Assembly: GCA_903934295.1 (NCBI GenBank)
Contig: CAIZNI010000049.1
Span: 37,802 to 101,801 of the forward strand
Direction: 5' to 3'
Source of the DNA: an uncultured beta proteobacterium
GTDB taxonomy: Bacteria > Pseudomonadota > Gammaproteobacteria > Burkholderiales > Burkholderiaceae_E
Length of the DNA: 64,000 bases
Part shown: positions 63,482 to 64,000 of the stretch, one piece after another
Layout: each line of letters begins with the position of its first letter
How positions within the stretch are numbered: the first letter of the stretch is position 1
Translations under genes and position numbers: made by a program
The notes under the pieces: model-generated
Databases searched by the model: none
What the model saw: only the letters and a program-made list of their open reading frames with translations
Told to the model about the DNA's origin: nothing

Positions 63482-64000
63482 CGGCCGGACTCCTGCCGGA
63501 TCAGCCAACGGCCTTTGACCCGGTGCATCTCGACCTGTTTGCGCGACCGGATCTGGCGTCCGTCGGCGGAATAATCCTGGCGAAAGGAAGCCTCGGCACG
63601 GTCGCCGGTGACCGTCACCGTGATGTCCGAGAGCTGCACGTCGATCTGCCGGCGCGACGCGATCCGCGCCGTCCGCTCCCGCACCCATTCCGGATGACTG
63701 GCCTGGCTGCCCCGGAAATCCGGCAGATAAGCAGCCACATAGGCCTTCATGTCACGGCGGGACCAGGCGCCCGCCCAGGCCTGCAGCGCCGACTTCACCT
63801 CAGCGACCCCCTGGGGCGCGACCTCACCGGCGCCCGGCCGGGCGGCAGGCGGCGATGGCAGCAGAACCGGCGCGACGGGCGCACGCGCCGCGGGTGCGGG
63901 TGCGGGTGCGGGTGCGGGTGCGGGTGCGGGTGCGGGTGCGGGTGCGGGTGCGGGTGCGGGTGCGGGTGCGGGTGCGGGTGCAGGTGCGGGTGCAGGTGCG
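63478..64000 (-). CDS. Partial NTF2-like (Cds6 C-terminal) protein with Ala-Pro linker
   Basis: The frame is open from 63478 to the window end, so the N-terminus is missing. The last ~105 residues form an NTF2/SnoaL-like domain (ALQAWAGAWSRRDMKAYVAAY; VTGDRAEASFRQDY; GRWLIRQESG) resembling the C-terminal domain of the downstream L,D-transpeptidase. Before it, the hexanucleotide repeat at 63890-64000 is read as alternating Ala and Pro. The family commonly has TPR or L,D-transpeptidase parts N-terminally. A GTG at 63798 exists but the frame clearly continues. Confidence 0.7.
   Translation of the reverse strand, partial: APAPAPAPAPAPAPAPAPAPAPAPAPAPAPAPAPAPAARAPVAPVLLPSPPAARPGAGEVAPQGVAEVKSALQAWAGAWSRRDMKAYVAAYLPDFRGSQASHPEWVRERTARIASRRQIDVQLSDITVTVTGDRAEASFRQDYSADGRQIRSRKQVEMHRVKGRWLIRQESGR
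63890..64000 (-). repeat. Hexanucleotide repeat (GCGGGT)n encoding (Ala-Pro)n
   Basis: At least 18 copies of GCGGGT on the + strand with two GCAGGT variants near the end, running off the window. On the - strand it is in frame with the NTF2-like protein and gives an Ala-Pro rod-like linker whose length is likely to vary. Confidence 0.95.

Noticed and set aside
63890..64000. CRISPR array
   Set aside because: Units are 6 bp with no spacers; it is a coding microsatellite.

Overview
This 64 kb window is high-GC DNA (codon third positions almost all G or C). Its gene content points to a betaproteobacterium, most likely Burkholderiales-like: intracellular PHB depolymerase, DUF1841, a soluble RsxB, a CbbR-controlled form IC RuBisCO operon, DUF2934 and host-attachment-protein families, and a large chemotaxis and c-di-GMP repertoire. 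I see no rRNA, tRNA, CRISPR array, insertion sequence or prophage. Nothing looks recently acquired. Species is not assignable from the sequence alone.

Layout. 1-6.5 kb (+): the C-terminal end of a PyrK-like reductase, phaZ, then rsxB-nth-DUF1841 tightly packed, a DUF47/PiT phosphate pair and a YpfH-type esterase. 6.6-14.7 kb (-): one chemotaxis operon transcribed leftward in the order short CheZ-like protein, cheY, cheA, cheW, mcp, cheR, cheD, cheB. 14.8-22.2 kb: a receiver/HisKA_3 kinase with its NarL-type regulator, a diguanylate cyclase, a REC-PAS-GGDEF-EAL protein and a membrane PAS kinase. 22.2-25.6 kb: alpha/beta hydrolase, PEP-mutase-superfamily enzyme, DHA2 MFS exporter. 25.6-36 kb: a stress-type block with DUF2934, host-attachment protein, a degenerate kinase, a CheB-CheR-PAS fusion, cyclopropane fatty acid synthase, a second FtsH, an APH/P-loop kinase fusion and an atypical Crp/Fnr regulator. 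Two near-perfect FNR-type boxes lie upstream of the DUF2934 gene and between cfa and ftsH. 36.2-39.7 kb: PAS-PAS-HisKA_3 kinase, NarL-type regulator, HD-GYP phosphodiesterase. 39.8-48.8 kb: cbbR divergent from cbbL-cbbS-cbbX-fbp-prk-tkt-cbbY, the core of a Calvin-Benson-Bassham operon. 48.9-55.1 kb: SbmA/YddA-type ABC transporter, alpha/beta hydrolase, M16 peptidase, an HD-GYP protein that has lost its HD pair, and a beta-hydroxyacid dehydrogenase. 55-64 kb (-): DUF3482 GTPase with DUF2868 membrane partner, amidohydrolase, a membrane diguanylate cyclase, and a cell-wall trio of serine hydrolase, L,D-transpeptidase and an NTF2-like protein that runs off the window through an (Ala-Pro)n repeat.

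How it fits together. The organism can fix CO2 through red-type RuBisCO under CbbR, with CbbX and CbbY dealing with inhibited enzyme and inhibitory sugar phosphates, and can mobilise PHB. Behaviour is governed by a complete methylation-dependent chemotaxis pathway with its own phosphatase candidate, plus at least five c-di-GMP enzymes or binding proteins. The most interesting part is 25.6-36 kb. Shared FNR-type boxes, the co-orientation cfa / CheB-CheR-PAS / degenerate kinase / attachment protein, and the regulator-kinase pair suggest a low-oxygen or dormancy-type envelope and stress module whose local regulator lacks both FNR-type iron-sulfur ligands and the usual DNA-contacting glutamate.
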